Made by a program: the position numbers and the translations under genes. Under the pieces are notes generated by a model, which was not told where the DNA came from, did no database searches, and saw nothing but the letters and a program-made list of their open reading frames with translations. Positions 1 to 8,269 of a stretch of 64,000 nucleotides of DNA are shown one piece after another. Numbering within the stretch: the stretch's first letter is position 1; each line of letters opens with the position of its first letter. This DNA comes from Polynucleobacter sp. SHI8 (GTDB lineage Bacteria; Pseudomonadota; Gammaproteobacteria; Burkholderiales; Burkholderiaceae), in assembly GCF_027944005.1 (NCBI RefSeq), contig NZ_AP027204.1:1364001-1428000 (forward strand). The letters run 5' to 3'.

Positions 1-589
1 CCGTAACAGCATAATCGCCATGGCGACGAGATAATTCCTCAAAATAATGAACTCTCTTTGCTGAGGTTATAGTGAATTCTGAAGCAACCAATATCTCATC
101 TGCCTGCAAAGCAGTTGTATATAAATCAAGGAAAAAATCCTTCGCTGCAACTTTACGTTGCCCTTTTGGACCAGCAATGACCATCATTGCATCCAGTGCT
201 ACAGCACACGCCGGCCACTCAGCTGCAGGATCGCCCAAAACACACGAACCACCCCATGTCCCTAAATTACGAATCGCACGATGCGCAATATGTGGCACTG
301 CCTCTGTCAGTAGTGGCAGTTGCTCTTGAATGATCTTTGAATGTTGTATTTCCGTATGAGTAGTCATCGCACCAATGCGAACTAGACTACCCTCGAATGT
401 GATTCCTTTTAATTCTGCAATTCCTTGCAAATCAATCAAAATCTCGGGATTGGACAAACGCATATTTAAGCTGGGAAGTAAACTTTGACCTCCAGCAATT
501 AATTTGGCATTGTCACCGTGATTAGCAAGAAGTGCTAAGGCCTCTTGAATCGAGTGAACTCTTTGATAATTAAATGCAGCTGCTTTCAC
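1..589 (-). CDS. Molybdenum hydroxylase FAD-binding subunit (CoxM/XdhB family), 3' end outside window
   Basis: Reading the minus strand from a GTG at 589 gives an open frame to the window edge with no stop, about 196 codons. It begins KAAAFNYQRV and carries the FAD-contact motif AGGQSLLPSL near residue 33, followed by an RNLGTWGGS segment, both hallmarks of the medium FAD subunit of xanthine dehydrogenase/CO dehydrogenase-type enzymes. A strong AGGAGG lies just upstream of the GTG and supports that start. The subunit passes electrons from the 2Fe-2S subunit to FAD. It is transcribed divergently from the VOC and monooxygenase genes, across a 136-base gap. The large and 2Fe-2S subunits are presumably beyond the left edge. 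Family call is firm; substrate unknown. Confidence 0.85.
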   Translation of the reverse strand, partial: MKAAAFNYQRVHSIQEALALLANHGDNAKLIAGGQSLLPSLNMRLSNPEILIDLQGIAELKGITFEGSLVRIGAMTTHTEIQHSKIIQEQLPLLTEAVPHIAHRAIRNLGTWGGSCVLGDPAAEWPACAVALDAMMVIAGPKGQRKVAAKDFFLDLYTTALQADEILVASEFTITSAKRVHYFEELSRRHGDYAVT

Positions 590-725
590 GCCTGCCTCCT
601 ATTGTATAAGTAAATGTACTTTTATTAATATTTGAATTTTTATTTTACTCAATAATACTGCTATTATTTAACCATTGCAGATGAAAAATATCTTACAAAA
701 ATAATTCGAATTCAAGGAGAAAATT
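590..725. promoter_or_regulatory. Divergent intergenic region
   Basis: This AT-rich gap separates two divergent transcripts and must hold both promoters. A perfect 10-base palindrome AATTCGAATT lies at 703-712, and an AAGGAG ribosome site just before the ATG at 726. No promoter boxes can be assigned with confidence. Confidence 0.4.
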
Positions 726-1205
726 ATGGGTGAATTAGCCATCAATCATGTAGCGATTCGTAGTCCAGATGCTGAAATGACGCGCGAATTTTTCATGAAA
801 ACCTTGGATTTAGTTCCAGGACCTAGGCCCAACTTTCCGTTTCCTGGTTATTGGCTCTATAAATCAGACTCTGACCACTCAAGTTATCTCAATGCCGTAG
901 TTCATATCGTAGGTATAGACCCTAATGATAAAGAAGGCTTAGTCCAATATTTGGGTGATCGTGAGCTTCCAGATCTTTATGGTACTGGTGCGATTGATCA
1001 CATAGCCTTCTTCGCAACTGGCTTGGAAAAGATGTTAGACCATTTATCAAGTCTAGGAATTCCTTGTCGTGAACGACTAGTGCCAACAATTGGACTCCAT
1101 CAGCTTTTCTTAGATGACCCTAATGGTATTGTTATCGAACTTAACTATCCAGCGCATGAGAGAACTGACTTAGATCTAAAAATTCAACAAACGGCAAAAG
1201 CTTAA
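726..1205 (+). CDS. VOC-family protein (glyoxalase/extradiol dioxygenase fold)
   Basis: A 159-residue protein with two beta-alpha-beta-beta-beta modules. The first strand has NHVAIRS (His8), the middle has IDHIAF, and the C-terminal strand LDDPNGIVIELNY supplies a glutamate. The His/His/Glu pattern fits the metal site of the vicinal-oxygen-chelate superfamily (glyoxalase I, extradiol dioxygenases, methylmalonyl-CoA epimerase). The start ATG has an AAGGAG site a few bases upstream. It lies 16 bases before a flavin monooxygenase gene, so the two are probably one transcript. In that setting a ring-cleaving dioxygenase or a lyase acting on the hydroxylated product is plausible, but this is inference; VOC proteins are too diverse to name the reaction. 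Confidence 0.8.
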   Translation: MGELAINHVAIRSPDAEMTREFFMKTLDLVPGPRPNFPFPGYWLYKSDSDHSSYLNAVVHIVGIDPNDKEGLVQYLGDRELPDLYGTGAIDHIAFFATGLEKMLDHLSSLGIPCRERLVPTIGLHQLFLDDPNGIVIELNYPAHERTDLDLKIQQTAKA

Positions 1206-1221
1206 AGTTTCAAATCAAATT

Positions 1222-2454
1222 ATGGCAAAAATTATTATTGTTGGCGGATCACTTGGTGGTCTGCTTGTAGGAAATTTACTTGGTAGCAAAGGTCATGAGG
1301 TTGATATTTTAGAAAAAGTCCCTGGATCACTTGACGGTCGCGGCGCTGGTATTGTGCCCCACCCTATTCTGATTAAAGCTCTAGAAATGTGCGGTATTGC
1401 CATTGATCATAATCTTGGAGTTCCTGTAGAACGCCGAGTAACCTTGGATCAACAAGGAAATACGATTGCGGATATGGAACTACACCAAATCTTCACCTCT
1501 TGGGGTCGTCTTTACCATCTTCTGAAAGAAAATTTTCCGGAAAAAAACTATCACTCTGGTAAAAATGTCGTTTCTTTTGGTGAAAATAGCCAGGAAGTTA
1601 TGGTCCATTGTGATGATGGGTCTTCCTACAATGGTGAACTATTAATCGCCTCTGATGGACTTCGCTCAGTGATACGTGCCATCGTGGCTCCACAAATTAA
1701 ACCTGTCTATACAGGCTATGTTGCTTGGCGTGGTGTTTGTGAAGAAGCTGCCTTAAGTAAATACATGAAAGATACACTCTTTCCTTATTTTAGCTTTGGC
1801 CTACCTGAAGGGGAGCAAATGTTAGGCTACCCTGTTGCAGGGAACAATAATGATTTAAGTATTGGGCACCGTAAATATAACTTTGTTTGGTATCGTCAAG
1901 CACCGGAGGATACTGTTCTTAAAGAACTTCTGACAGATGCTGATGGTGTTTTCCACCCTCAGGGTATTTCACCTATACAAGTCAATTGGAAACATATTGC
2001 CGCAGTAAGGCAAGCGGCTAAAAATAATCTAGCCCCTCAATTTGCAGAAGTTCTTGAAAAAACTGGAATGGTGTTTTTTCAACCAATTTATGATGTGTAT
2101 TCCGAAAAAATAGCATTTGGTCGAGTTGCTCTCATGGGTGATGCGAGTTTTGTTGCAAGACCGCACGTCGGCATGGGTGTCTCTAAAGCAGCGGAAGATG
2201 CTCTATCGATTGTGACTAATATTGAATTGCATGGTGCAACTCCCAAAGCCATTGAACAATATCAAAGTGAGCGTCTGATTCCTTGCCAACGGGTGATTGC
2301 TCGTGCCCAATACCTCGGTAAATTTATGACGGCACAAGGTCAAGAAGAACTCAAAAATAATCATATCGGTATTGCCCACCGCGTCATGGAAGAAACCGCC
2401 GTTGATATTTCTGACATCATCATGAGCGATGACCTCATCCCTGAAGAACTATAA
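1222..2454 (+). CDS. FAD-dependent monooxygenase, 2,6-dihydroxypyridine 3-hydroxylase-like
   Basis: A 410-residue group A flavoprotein monooxygenase. The N-terminus has the dinucleotide-binding motif VGGSLGGLLVG (about residues 7-17), followed by an LDGRGAGIV segment. The second FAD motif GDASFVARPHVGMGVSKA lies near residue 307. The GGSLGG and ARPHVGMG variants, and a TSWGRLY motif in the middle, resemble 2,6-dihydroxypyridine 3-monooxygenases more than urate hydroxylase HpxO or salicylate hydroxylase. These enzymes use NAD(P)H and O2 to hydroxylate a (hetero)aromatic ring. The gene follows the VOC gene by 16 bases. No clear Shine-Dalgarno site precedes the ATG, so translation may be coupled. 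Substrate is inferred to be a hydroxylated N-heterocycle; not proven. Confidence 0.85.
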   Translation: MAKIIIVGGSLGGLLVGNLLGSKGHEVDILEKVPGSLDGRGAGIVPHPILIKALEMCGIAIDHNLGVPVERRVTLDQQGNTIADMELHQIFTSWGRLYHLLKENFPEKNYHSGKNVVSFGENSQEVMVHCDDGSSYNGELLIASDGLRSVIRAIVAPQIKPVYTGYVAWRGVCEEAALSKYMKDTLFPYFSFGLPEGEQMLGYPVAGNNNDLSIGHRKYNFVWYRQAPEDTVLKELLTDADGVFHPQGISPIQVNWKHIAAVRQAAKNNLAPQFAEVLEKTGMVFFQPIYDVYSEKIAFGRVALMGDASFVARPHVGMGVSKAAEDALSIVTNIELHGATPKAIEQYQSERLIPCQRVIARAQYLGKFMTAQGQEELKNNHIGIAHRVMEETAVDISDIIMSDDLIPEEL

Positions 2455-2478
2455 AAAAACCGCATCATCGATGCGGTT
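2453..2478 (-). terminator. Rho-independent terminator of the liv/deacetylase operon
   Basis: A perfect 9-bp stem (AACCGCATC / GATGCGGTT, loop ATC) at 2458-2478 is followed on the minus strand by a run of T (As at 2453-2459 on the plus strand). It lies just past the end of the minus-strand deacetylase gene. The plus-strand side lacks a good T-run, so it mainly ends the minus transcript, though it sits between convergent genes. Confidence 0.75.
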
Positions 2479-2514
2479 CAAGTTCATTTGAGGCGTTGTA
2501 GTTATTTATTGTTG

Positions 2515-3411
2515 TTATTTCTTGCTCACCGGCGCAGGGAACTGCGCACGATATAAATCATTGATCTGCTCACCCGTTCTAATTGAAACACCTTTTTTGG
2601 ATTGTATGTAATCCAAAAGTTGCTCAAAATAACCAATTCGATGAGCAGCACCTGTAATGTAAGGATGCACACTGATTGCCATCACACGAGGTATCGTATG
2701 ACTATCAGCGAGTAAACGATCAAATTGTTCACGGCCACGCAATAACATTTCTTCACCACGATGTTGTTGGAGCAACATCATGGGTATGTCATTTGTTTCA
2801 ACTGTATATGGCACAGATAAAACTGGCTTGGGTGAAGCCTCAATCCATGTCGGCTGATCATCTAGGGGCCAGTCAGCAACATACTGAATACCAGCTTTCG
2901 ATAAATGATCGATCGTTTCTTCATTTTCCGTAAGTCCCGGACTTTCCCAACCAATCGGTGCCTGACCCGTGAAATTTTTAATCGTATCAATGGTCTTTTC
3001 AATAGACTCTAATTGATTAGGTAATTTATGCATTGGGCCTTGTACATAAGAATGACCCATCATTTCCCAACCATGTTTTAGAGTGGATTCCACAACTCTC
3101 GGATAAGACTCACAAACAATACCGTTAGTTGCTAATGTCGGGACGATACTTCTTTGTACCAGTGCATCAAAAATACGCCAAAAACCCACACGCATTCCGT
3201 ACTCATGCCATGACCAGTTCGGTACATCCGGCAATAAGGGCTGCCCCATCGGCGGGCTTAAAACCATTCTTGGCATGGCATTTGCCATCGTCCAATGTTC
3301 TACATTCACAATAATCCAAACTAATAAGTTATTGCCGTTTGGTAAATTCCATTGTGGACGATCAACGATAGGAACAAAAGGAACGCGTTCACTTGGTAAA
3401 GAATATTTCAC
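2515..3411 (-). CDS. Polysaccharide deacetylase-family hydrolase (allantoinase/PuuE-like)
   Basis: A 298-residue protein of the NodB/polysaccharide deacetylase superfamily. Visible family features are an N-terminal strand LLVWIIVNVEHW, a central WEMMGHSYVQGPM segment with the metal-binding histidine, GWESPGLTEN, and a late AISVHPYITGAAHR motif. This layout resembles the PuuE-type cofactor-independent allantoinases and related amidohydrolases more than sugar deacetylases. It has no signal peptide, so it should act in the cytoplasm on a small C-N bond substrate. GTG start with an AAAGG site 8 bases upstream. It follows livF by 15 bases and is last in the transporter operon, which suggests it acts on the imported compound or its breakdown product. 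Confidence 0.75.
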   Translation of the reverse strand: MKYSLPSERVPFVPIVDRPQWNLPNGNNLLVWIIVNVEHWTMANAMPRMVLSPPMGQPLLPDVPNWSWHEYGMRVGFWRIFDALVQRSIVPTLATNGIVCESYPRVVESTLKHGWEMMGHSYVQGPMHKLPNQLESIEKTIDTIKNFTGQAPIGWESPGLTENEETIDHLSKAGIQYVADWPLDDQPTWIEASPKPVLSVPYTVETNDIPMMLLQQHRGEEMLLRGREQFDRLLADSHTIPRVMAISVHPYITGAAHRIGYFEQLLDYIQSKKGVSIRTGEQINDLYRAQFPAPVSKK

Positions 3412-3426
3412 TATATAACCTTTGTC

Positions 3427-4155
3427 TTAAACACCCATATATAACTTACGAACAATATCATTACTTGCAAGCTCAGCCGCACTACCTTCAATCTTGATCT
3501 CACCATGCACAATCACATAGCCTCGATCTGCAATCCGCATCGCTTGTGTAAAGTTTTGTTCCGCCATCAGTACAGTCAAACCTTTTTGTACTTTTAATTC
3601 ACCAATCTTATCAATCATTTGCTTCACGATGATGGGAGCTAAACCAACGGATGGTTCATCAATCAACAAAATCTTCGGCATACTCATGAGCGCACGAGCT
3701 AGAGCAACCATTTGTTGTTCTCCACCACTCATACTTCCTGCTCGTTGACTTGCACGCTCACGTAACTTTGGGAATACCTCAAAACAATATTCCATCGTTT
3801 CATTCACATGGGCTCTAGCATGCGCTCTTGAGGCTCCTAGTAAAAGATTTTCTTTCACGCTAAGTAGCGGAAATAATCTTCTTCCCTCTGGAACCATTGC
3901 TACACCTAAATTAACAATCTCTTCAGGGGCTAGCTTTCTTAAGTCATGCGTGACATCATCGATTACTACCTCAGCACGACCCGCAGTAGGCTTTACTAAT
4001 CCAGCTACACATTTAATTAACGTCGATTTACCATTACCATTCGTACCAAGTAATGCAACCGTCTCACCATTAGAAACTTCCATGGATATACCATGCAAGA
4101 CCTGTACCGCTCCATATGCGGCATCAATGTCTTTCAGAATAATTTTATTCGCCAA
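3427..4155 (-). CDS. livF: Branched-chain amino acid-type ABC transporter ATP-binding protein (LivF-like)
   Basis: A 242-residue ABC ATPase. Walker A is GTNGNGKST near residue 36, the signature MSGGEQQMVALARAL is near 142, and Walker B ILLIDEPSVGLAP follows, the last typical of LivF/UrtE. It powers uptake with LivG, LivH, LivM and the binding protein. The only suitable start is a TTG at 4155, preceded by AAAGG and overlapping the livG stop by 11 bases, so translation is probably coupled. Substrate cannot be set from the ATPase; HAAT-family importers take branched-chain amino acids, urea, amides or aromatic compounds. Confidence 0.9.
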   Translation of the reverse strand: MANKIILKDIDAAYGAVQVLHGISMEVSNGETVALLGTNGNGKSTLIKCVAGLVKPTAGRAEVVIDDVTHDLRKLAPEEIVNLGVAMVPEGRRLFPLLSVKENLLLGASRAHARAHVNETMEYCFEVFPKLRERASQRAGSMSGGEQQMVALARALMSMPKILLIDEPSVGLAPIIVKQMIDKIGELKVQKGLTVLMAEQNFTQAMRIADRGYVIVHGEIKIEGSAAELASNDIVRKLYMGV

Positions 4156-4891
4156 GATATGCCTTTATCACTTCGGGATTATTGATTACATCTTGTGGGT
4201 TACCATCAGCTACTTTAGTTCCTGCCACTAAGACCATTAAACGCTCTGAGAACTGCATGACGGCACTCATGATGTGCTCAATCATTAATACAGAGATACC
4301 TTTTTGCTTCATACTCATAATCAGCTCGAGAATTTCATCGACCTCTGCCCCAGATAAGCCTGCTAGAGCTTCATCAGCAATTAACAATTGTGGATTTGCT
4401 GACATTGCTCGTGCCAATTCGAGTTTACGTAATTCAACCTGTGTTAATCCTGCTGATATCGCATCAGCTTTATTCTGCAATCCAACGCTTTGAACAATTG
4501 CAATCGCTTTTTCATCAATGCTGCGTTGATCATCGGAATCTGCTCTTCGGTTACCAGAGAAATTAATGACCACTTTTATATTTTCTAAAACTGTCATCGA
4601 TTTAAAAGGCTTTGGAATCTGAAAACTTCTAGCGATACCAGCATGGACACGCTCATGCGGGCTTAGAGCACTAATATCTTCCCCACGCAAACTAACGCTG
4701 CCACCATCAATTTTTAACATACCAGAAATACAGTTCACCAAGGTACTTTTTCCTGAACCATTAGGACCAATAAGACCTAAACGCTCACCTGGATGTATCA
4801 CTAATTCCACATTATTTAAAGCTGTAAAACCACCAAATTTTTTAATAATTCCTGTGGCTTTTACGAGGGGTTCTTGTGAATGATTTGTCAT
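4145..4891 (-). CDS. livG: Branched-chain amino acid-type ABC transporter ATP-binding protein (LivG-like)
   Basis: A 248-residue ABC ATPase with Walker A GPNGSGKST near residue 41 and Walker B LLIADEALAGLSGAEVDE, the LivG-type form. The region before Walker B (LTQVELRKLELARAM) is a degenerate signature: LSGGQ is replaced by LTQVE. LivG-family signatures vary, but this one is unusually poor, so the LivF half may contribute most of the consensus signature. It pairs with LivF as the ATPase heterodimer. The start overlaps nothing and lies 2 bases after the livM stop, inside a tight operon. Confidence 0.9.
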   Translation of the reverse strand: MTNHSQEPLVKATGIIKKFGGFTALNNVELVIHPGERLGLIGPNGSGKSTLVNCISGMLKIDGGSVSLRGEDISALSPHERVHAGIARSFQIPKPFKSMTVLENIKVVINFSGNRRADSDDQRSIDEKAIAIVQSVGLQNKADAISAGLTQVELRKLELARAMSANPQLLIADEALAGLSGAEVDEILELIMSMKQKGISVLMIEHIMSAVMQFSERLMVLVAGTKVADGNPQDVINNPEVIKAYLGE

Positions 4892-4893
4892 AT

Positions 4894-5826
4894 TTAATTT
4901 TTTTTCTTAAAAATACCCATGATTCCATTTGGAGCCAAGGTCACAAAGAAAACCAACATGCCACCAACAATTAACAAATTCCATGTCGATGACAAAGTCA
5001 CAGAGGCAACTTGCTGAATTGATCCCAATAGTAATGCACCAATCAACGGGCCTAACCAAGATCCCAAACCACCAACAATTGGCATGGCAATACTATTGAC
5101 AGCAAAGGATAAATTAAATGCAGCAGTTGGTTCCATATAAGTAATCAGATATGGGAAAGTTGTACCCGCCAGACCCATCATCGCTCCACTAATGGTTGTT
5201 GCATAGAGTTTTAAGCGTAATGTCGGCACACCCAAACCTTCCGCAGCAAGCTCATCATCACGAATTGCCATTAAGCCCTGACCTAATGATGAATGCTGAA
5301 TATAGCGTGCAACTATCACAGAAAGAATAGCCATTCCTAAGATCAGAAAATACAACCAATGAATATATTGACCTACACCAATTGGGGATTCACGAGGAAC
5401 AATAACGTAAACGCCACGCGCACCACCTAGGAACGGTGTATTGATGACGATGGTCAAGAGCACAACGGATAAGGCTAAGGTTGCAATGGAGAAGAATACT
5501 CCCTTGAGTCTTAGAGTTAAATAGCCCATGCCTAAACCAACCAAACCAGCAATGAAAGTCCCTAATAAGATATTGACTCCCTGCGGTAATTGCAACTTAA
5601 AACCTGCAACCGTAGCATAAGCGCCAATGGCAAAAAATGCTGCTGATCCAAAGTTCACATATCCCGCATACCCGCCTAAAATATTCCAAGCCGTAGCCAA
5701 AATCACAAACTGTAATACTGAATAAGCCGCAAAGAAGAAATACTCAGACTTAATTAAAAAGGGAAGAGAACCTAAGACAGCCGCAAAGACGAGCATGCCA
5801 AAAAGAAATTTTGAATTATTTTTCAT
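4894..5826 (-). CDS. livM: Branched-chain amino acid-type ABC transporter permease (LivM-like)
   Basis: A 310-residue inner-membrane protein with about eight to ten hydrophobic segments. The family motif NILGGYAGYVNFGSAAFFAIGAY is near residue 47, and the cytoplasmic EAA-like loop GQGLMAIRDDELAAEGLGVP near residue 183. It forms the translocation pore with LivH. Its start overlaps the livH stop by 4 bases (ATGA type), so translation is coupled. Confidence 0.9.
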   Translation of the reverse strand: MKNNSKFLFGMLVFAAVLGSLPFLIKSEYFFFAAYSVLQFVILATAWNILGGYAGYVNFGSAAFFAIGAYATVAGFKLQLPQGVNILLGTFIAGLVGLGMGYLTLRLKGVFFSIATLALSVVLLTIVINTPFLGGARGVYVIVPRESPIGVGQYIHWLYFLILGMAILSVIVARYIQHSSLGQGLMAIRDDELAAEGLGVPTLRLKLYATTISGAMMGLAGTTFPYLITYMEPTAAFNLSFAVNSIAMPIVGGLGSWLGPLIGALLLGSIQQVASVTLSSTWNLLIVGGMLVFFVTLAPNGIMGIFKKKN

Positions 5827-6704
5827 TTTCCAAAAATTCCTTGTGGTCTAAATGCTAAGGTTAACAATAACAGTCCAAATGAAACTGCAGGGGCCCAAGA
5901 CGGGCCAGCAAAGGTTGAAGTCATACTCTCAGCAATCCCTAAAATCATGGCAGCAAATAAAGTCCCCATCAAATTACCCATGCCACCTAAAACGCAAACA
6001 GCAAAGACTAATCCAATATATTCTCGACCGGCGGCGGGCTGAACACTTTGAATAATCATGAGCATTGCGCCACTAAATCCCGCAACCATGAGTGATAAGC
6101 CAAAAGCATAACCTTTAATCTTGACTGGATTAACTCCCATCAGTTGCAAAGCTAATGGATCTTGCGCAACCGCACTCACCGCACGACCAAAGTAGGTTCT
6201 TCTAAAGAATTCACGGATGAGTAATAACAGACCAACGGATAATACACATGGAATCAATAATCGGTATGGTAAATTCACAAAACCTAAATTGAGAGATACA
6301 TCAGTGTAAGAAGTGTTCACGTTACGATAATCAACACCAAATAATAAAATCAAAATCATTTCGATAATGAAAAGCAGTCCAAAGAAAAAGGCCAAGCCTC
6401 GTAATGAGTCTCCCCCGCCTGCCTCTCTTTCAAAACGGTCATAGTAAATTCGGTAAATAAAAATACCGAGTAGCAAAAAGAATGGCGCCATAATAACAGC
6501 AGCGAGTATTGGGTCAACCCCAAACTTCTCATTTAACCACCAGGTTAAATATGCTCCAAGAATAATCATGACTGGATGAGAGATATTCACAATATCTAAC
6601 ATACCAAATGAAATTGAAATACCTAAGCTCATCGCAGCATAAAAACCTCCGAGCAACACTCCAGAGATGATTGCATTAAAGAGCAAATCTAAAGAAATAT
6701 CCAT
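5823..6704 (-). CDS. livH: Branched-chain amino acid-type ABC transporter permease (LivH-like)
   Basis: A 293-residue multi-spanning permease. It starts with the typical LivH sequence (NAIISGVLLGGFYAAMSLG, SISFGMLDIVNISH) and has the coupling loop FGRAVSAVAQDPLALQLMGV near residue 170. It partners LivM. It is separated from the upstream binding-protein gene by 60 bases that contain a stable hairpin (6725-6747), so it may be expressed at a lower level than the binding protein. Confidence 0.9.
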   Translation of the reverse strand: MDISLDLLFNAIISGVLLGGFYAAMSLGISISFGMLDIVNISHPVMIILGAYLTWWLNEKFGVDPILAAVIMAPFFLLLGIFIYRIYYDRFEREAGGGDSLRGLAFFFGLLFIIEMILILLFGVDYRNVNTSYTDVSLNLGFVNLPYRLLIPCVLSVGLLLLIREFFRRTYFGRAVSAVAQDPLALQLMGVNPVKIKGYAFGLSLMVAGFSGAMLMIIQSVQPAAGREYIGLVFAVCVLGGMGNLMGTLFAAMILGIAESMTSTFAGPSWAPAVSFGLLLLTLAFRPQGIFGK

Positions 6705-6724
6705 AACTCAATTCTATAAATAGA

Positions 6725-6747
6725 TCCCCAATCTGAACGATTGGGGA
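6725..6747 (-). promoter_or_regulatory. Intercistronic hairpin between binding-protein gene and livH
   Basis: A perfect 9-bp inverted repeat (TCCCCAATC / GATTGGGGA, 5-base loop) lies between the binding-protein stop and livH. It has no long T-run after it on the minus strand. Such hairpins in binding-protein operons protect the upstream mRNA from 3' decay or partly attenuate transcription. The structure is seen; the role is inferred. Confidence 0.5.
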
Positions 6748-6764
6748 CTGATTAAAAGGAAGTA

Positions 6765-8033
6765 TTACTTACTTGCTTCTTGATATGGAGTAATCAACTC
6801 GCCAGACTTAAGTTCTTTAGGAGAAATAATGGCTGATGGACCTGCTTTACGGAATTGGTCAATTTCATTACCTTTCACACCACGGTATTGAACATACATC
6901 GGACGACCTACTTCCCACTCACCATTTGAAGCGAACTTCACATCACCAACAACAGTTTTGTGTGTAGTTGCACGAATATAGTCGATGAGTTTCTTCTGAT
7001 CAAGACTACCAACCGTAGTAATGGCATTACCCAAGATTTCCATTTCGGCATATGCATAAGGAGGTAAGTAGTATCCTAAAGGATCAACACCCTCTTTTTC
7101 GGCACGTGATTGATAAATTTTCAAGAATGCATCAATACCAGGGAAGTTTACTGTTTTCTCAGCAGCATACAACTCATAACCTACAACACCATTGAGTAAA
7201 GGTCCCAATTGTTTTTTAACTGCGGCAAATCCTAGACCAATCATGGTTCCACCAAATACTTCAGTTTTCAGACCAATCTCACGAGCAGCGCGAATGACAC
7301 CAGGGGTCTCATTTGGATATGAAGCAAAGAAAACAATGTCCGGATTAGTTGCTTGAACTGCACGAAGAATTGGTGTGTAGTCAGTTGTATTTGGCGGATA
7401 CGTTTTGTCATATACAACTTTGAGATTGTATTTTTTCGCCACAACACGTGCACCTTCGATCGTCATTGCTGCGAACTCATTATCACCACCAACAATCGCC
7501 ACAGTGGTAGGTTTTTTCTTTGCAGTCATTGCCGCATCAAAAAAGCCGCCAGCTAAACCAACTGCAGGCTCTTTACCGTTCGGCATCATTTGGAAATAAC
7601 CAGGGTAATTAAACTTGGCATTAACGTTTGTACCAAACAAGGTCATGAACAATAAGTTACGTTGCATCGCAATCGGCATCGCTGGAGCAATTAAGTTTGT
7701 TCCATAACCAGAGATGATCAAATCAACTTTATCAACGTCTAATAGTTTTGTGTAAATACCGGGAACTAAAGAAGGATTACTTTGATCGTCATAGTAAACA
7801 AACTCAACTTGACGTCCTAATAAACCACCTTTTTTATTAATTTCTTCACGCCAAATTTCCATAGAAACTAAGGCGGCTTTACCGTTAGCAGCCATACCAC
7901 CGGTCAAACCCATACCAAAACCAATTTTCAGTGGCGGCTTGTTCTGAGCAACAGATACTGTAGCTATACCGAAAGAAGCCATCATAGTAACTGCTGCCAC
8001 TAAAAGACGACGACGCATATTTGATACAAACAT
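6765..8033 (-). CDS. Branched-chain amino acid-type ABC transporter substrate-binding protein
   Basis: A 422-residue periplasmic binding protein of the LivJ/HAAT family. A basic N-terminus (MRRRLLVA) leads into a hydrophobic stretch and a likely cleavage site after SVAQ, near residue 30. The mature part opens with LKIGFGMGLTGGMAANGKAA, typical of type 1 periplasmic binding folds, and continues with VEFVYYDDQSNPSLVP. The ATG at 8033 is set by AAGGAG 6 bases upstream. First gene of the operon, so the promoter lies within 8034-8269. The length is above the classical LivJ and closer to the aromatic-, amide- or urea-binding branch; ligand unknown. Confidence 0.88.
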   Translation of the reverse strand: MFVSNMRRRLLVAAVTMMASFGIATVSVAQNKPPLKIGFGMGLTGGMAANGKAALVSMEIWREEINKKGGLLGRQVEFVYYDDQSNPSLVPGIYTKLLDVDKVDLIISGYGTNLIAPAMPIAMQRNLLFMTLFGTNVNAKFNYPGYFQMMPNGKEPAVGLAGGFFDAAMTAKKKPTTVAIVGGDNEFAAMTIEGARVVAKKYNLKVVYDKTYPPNTTDYTPILRAVQATNPDIVFFASYPNETPGVIRAAREIGLKTEVFGGTMIGLGFAAVKKQLGPLLNGVVGYELYAAEKTVNFPGIDAFLKIYQSRAEKEGVDPLGYYLPPYAYAEMEILGNAITTVGSLDQKKLIDYIRATTHKTVVGDVKFASNGEWEVGRPMYVQYRGVKGNEIDQFRKAGPSAIISPKELKSGELITPYQEASK

Positions 8034-8269
8034 ATAAATCTCCTTATTAAACTAATGATCAAATGCTAATCTATTTTCAAAAAAATGCTATCTATGGAAA
8101 ACCCTTAGAGATGAGTGTGTTCATGATTAAGCATCTGTAATGAGGCGGTAATTTAGTCTTTTTAAATTAATAAGCTATTGATTAGTATAAGTTAAATTAT
8201 ATAAATTAAATACTATTAATGCCAACGATTTCTTTACTCTTTTGCCAAGTATTGCAAATTTATTTATAT

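Noticed and set aside
703..712. AATTCGAATT palindrome as a regulator site
   Set aside because: A 10-base palindrome in AT-rich sequence next to the ribosome site is likely by chance; no regulator gene is adjacent.
1222..2454. FAD-dependent urate hydroxylase (HpxO), suggested by the nearby allantoinase-like gene
   Set aside because: The GGSLGG, LDGRGAG and ARPHVGMG motifs fit dihydroxypyridine hydroxylases better, and no HIU hydrolase or OHCU decarboxylase gene is near.
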